The translations under genes and the position numbers were made by a program. DNA of 64,000 bases from Linnemannia schmuckeri (Eukaryota > Mortierellomycota > Mortierellomycetes > Mortierellales > Mortierellaceae), in contig JANATG010000006.1 in the NCBI GenBank assembly GCA_029449235.1, positions 2,232,001 to 2,296,000 on the forward strand. The letters run 5' to 3'. Below are positions 61,698-64,000 of the stretch, one piece after another. The notes below the pieces were generated by a model, which was not told where the DNA came from, did no database searches, and saw only the letters and a program-made list of their open reading frames with translations. Position 1 is the first letter of the stretch. Each line of letters starts with the position of its first letter.

Positions 61698-64000
61698 ATC
61701 TTTCCCGATCTGAAGCTGTTCGATCCTATTCTCTCGCCATTGTTTATCGTTCTCTCCCCATCTGCCCTCTTTATCAACATACGACAGCCAGGAGAGTTGA
61801 TCCTGTTTGTCTCATATCCATTCTTTTTTTGTTTTCTTACGCCTAATATGCGTCTACAAGGCGGGACATGAAGAGTAAATCTGCGTTCCATTAAGCTGGT
61901 CTGTTGTTGGCTGGTTCTCAAAAAGCTACGCATCATATTCTCATTGCCTACAGAACAGAATGCTATACATCTATCCCAAAACAACTAAAATGAAAAAAGG
62001 CGGCTGTTGTGGACAATAAGGTAGTGAAATTTAGGTGGGAGTAGCCATTCTAAATGACGCTGACGGGTACGTGTGAAAACAGTTAGCGTCAAGGAGAGGA
62101 AGGAAGTCCGATAGCAGCCTCCACCTCCACTTCCTCCATTTCTCGATCTTTATTTGAAGGTGTAAAATAGCCAATCGCCAGGTCGGGAATGAGGGAAATA
62201 GCCAGTCAGCTCCTGAAAGCAATTGGGCGTCAAGGAAAAAAATATGAAAGACTCGAAGTGAGTAATTGAAACTTTGTTTAGTATCCACCTTGGTTTGGTC
62301 CTATGAATAACAAATTTAGACAGACATGCCTTTTATTTTTTGACCGACGATCCCGAGGAGAACCGAAGGGAAAAGACGAGTGCGAAATGCTTGAGTGAGT
62401 GAGTGTGTGTGAGAGTGAAGTAGTAACATCTATACTTTACGATAAAATGTACAAACATGCCTGCAATGCAAATGAAAACAGGATGGACACGCTGTGTCAT
62501 TTGCCAGTGCCTTCCTCTTTTTAGTATCTTGCTTCCTTCCCGCTTTGACTTACAAACAACGTTTGTGCGTGATGATGCTTGTGTGAAAGAGAAAGTAGAA
62601 CTATCATGCATATCCGACAACAACCAAAGGTTCGCGCAATGGTCAGAACGCTCCCCGGCTTAGTGTAAGTAAATGAAAAGGAAAGAACAAGAAGGAGTGC
62701 GATTTCTTGAGAGAATGAGCGAGAGAGGGAGAAAGACCGGAGGAGTGAGTGTCAATTCATTCGTTGGTATTCATACGCAGATTGAGTTTTGTATATACAT
62801 TTCTGTTAACCTTGTAAGGCTCTCTTGATTCTTTCTTGGCACGCAAGTCAGGCCGCAGCGTGGAGTGGAGCAACCCTAAAAACAAATCATCCTCCAGACA
62901 CACGCACTTTCAAACAAGCTGCTGCTCTCAATTTTTTTTCCCTTTGCTGTTCAATGGAAGACATCCCTTTTTATCGTTCTTCTCTCTCTCTCGCACTTGT
63001 TCTCTCTTACAGCAGCACAGTTCATATTCAATTCACTCTTTTTTTCTCCTTCCTTTCCTTCCCCCTCTTTCTGTTGTGTTGGTGTATTTTATTTTACTTT
63101 TTTTTTTACACTTGATGTGCTCTCGTATTTTTTGGTTATATCTGAGGTGAATTGAATTGATCCCATTTCAATTCGAACAAATAGACGTAACCGGTAACAG
63201 GGCTACTCTCGAGGAGCGACCATGATGGTGGCAAAGAGAGAAACAAAAGTAGAAATAAGAGTTGAGAAAAAAAATATTGAATAGGAAAGAAACGAAAAAA
63301 GGAGGGAGGGAAGGAAAGAGATGGAAGCAAGTCAAGGTTGTCCATCAAGCGTTAACTTTACTTGGCTTTCATATCTCTCCTCCCTTTGCCTGCAGAGGGT
63401 GAAGAGGGGTCGTTTATTCTCAGTCTCTTTTTCCGTTTCTTTTTGTTTTAATTCATTCGCACGCAAACGAACAAACAAATACTAATTATCGACTTCAATT
63501 CATTCAAGGGTACGACTGAATACATTTTCTCACTACGATGTATAATCAAATGCAGCCTACACACATTATTCTCTGTTACTAAACTTTATAGTTTGTATGT
63601 GTGTTTTTGTTGTTCCTTGATTCCTTGTTGTCTTCTGCTGCTCCTGTTCCTGCTGGTGCTGTTGCGTGTGATGCGAGGGGTAGCGTGTGTCTTGTATGTA
63701 TAATAATGTCTGTAGTGTGTGAGTGTGTGCAGCAGTAACAAAAAAGAGAGGGAGCAAAGCGAGGGTTAAAGAAACCTATAAATGAATGCACTGTTTTCTG
63801 TTTTTTCACTCCTTTTTGCCACTCTTCCCTCCCTCTCTCTTCCTTCCCTTTTTTGTTTCTTGTCTTCATTCTTTCTTTCTTTTTTTTTTGTTCTTGTTTT
63901 TCTTTTTCTTCTTTTTATCTTTCGTTCGTTCCTGGTAGCTGGCATCCAAAACCATCATTTATCTTCATCTTCATCGACACCTTCACAACACACACTTCTC

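Larger units (their letters stand above)
49111..64000. other. 14.9-kb gene-poor region; no supported gene
   Basis: No domain-bearing frame or phase-consistent exon set was found on either strand. The region holds A23 and A56 tracts, a T24 tract (61674-61697), and several CT-rich stretches that look like leaders but lack a following gene (e.g. 52650-52835, ending in an ATG frame of only 18 codons). A more GC-balanced patch lies at about 49690-50085. Candidate small ORFs with ATG starts are listed separately at low confidence. The first 500 bases are the upstream region of the minus-strand KH gene. Confidence 0.55.

Overview
This is a stretch of eukaryotic nuclear DNA from a filamentous fungus, most likely an early-diverging one (Mucoromycota/Mortierellomycota, Mortierella-like). 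The evidence is GT-AG introns of about 100-300 nt with CTAAC/CTGAC-like branch points, pyrimidine- and CA-rich leaders ahead of start codons, moderate GC, an F-box/LRR-like protein of the kind that is expanded in Mortierella, a VTC polyphosphate-complex subunit, and very long homopolymer tracts in the non-coding DNA. The phylum is inferred; the fungal eukaryote call is firm. Many open frames in the window start at non-ATG codons and are artefacts. The gene models below were built from ATG starts and splice sites, checked for reading phase across every junction.

Layout. (1) 0.2-7.1 kb: a large inverted duplication of an F-box/LRR-like gene. The right copy (4890-6663, +) is intact with one intron. 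The left copy (521-2465, -) has one frameshift and six in-frame stops but keeps recognisable splice sites, promoter and 3' region. (2) 9.6-10.8 kb: a secreted protein with two Kre9/Knh1-like domains (-), with a TATA box and a (GA)19 tract upstream. (3) 14.0-18.6 kb: a ten-exon RBM5/RBM10-type splicing factor (+). (4) 18.85-19.18 kb: a probable two-exon gene for a 69-residue protein. (5) 24.4-28.4 kb: a five-exon auxin-efflux-carrier (PIN-like) membrane transporter (+) behind a long leader. (6) 36.2-37.9 kb: a TATA box and a spliced-looking, almost ATG-free leader with no obvious coding partner. (7) 41.6-49.1 kb: the gene-dense part, with a VTC2/3-like SPX protein (+), a DusA-type tRNA-dihydrouridine synthase (+), and a three-KH RNA-binding protein (-), the last two convergent. 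(8) 49.1-64 kb: about 15 kb with no gene I can support.

The genes do not form one pathway. RBM5-like, DusA-like and KH proteins all act on RNA; VTC and the PIN-like carrier act at internal membranes; the Kre9-like protein acts at the cell wall. The items most worth following up are the dead/live inverted F-box pair, the orphan ATG-poor leader at 36.3-37.9 kb, the VTC subunit whose catalytic residues appear to be replaced, the bacterial-type DusA with a mitochondrial-looking presequence, and the degenerate zinc finger and 5-nt coding exon of the RBM5-like gene.
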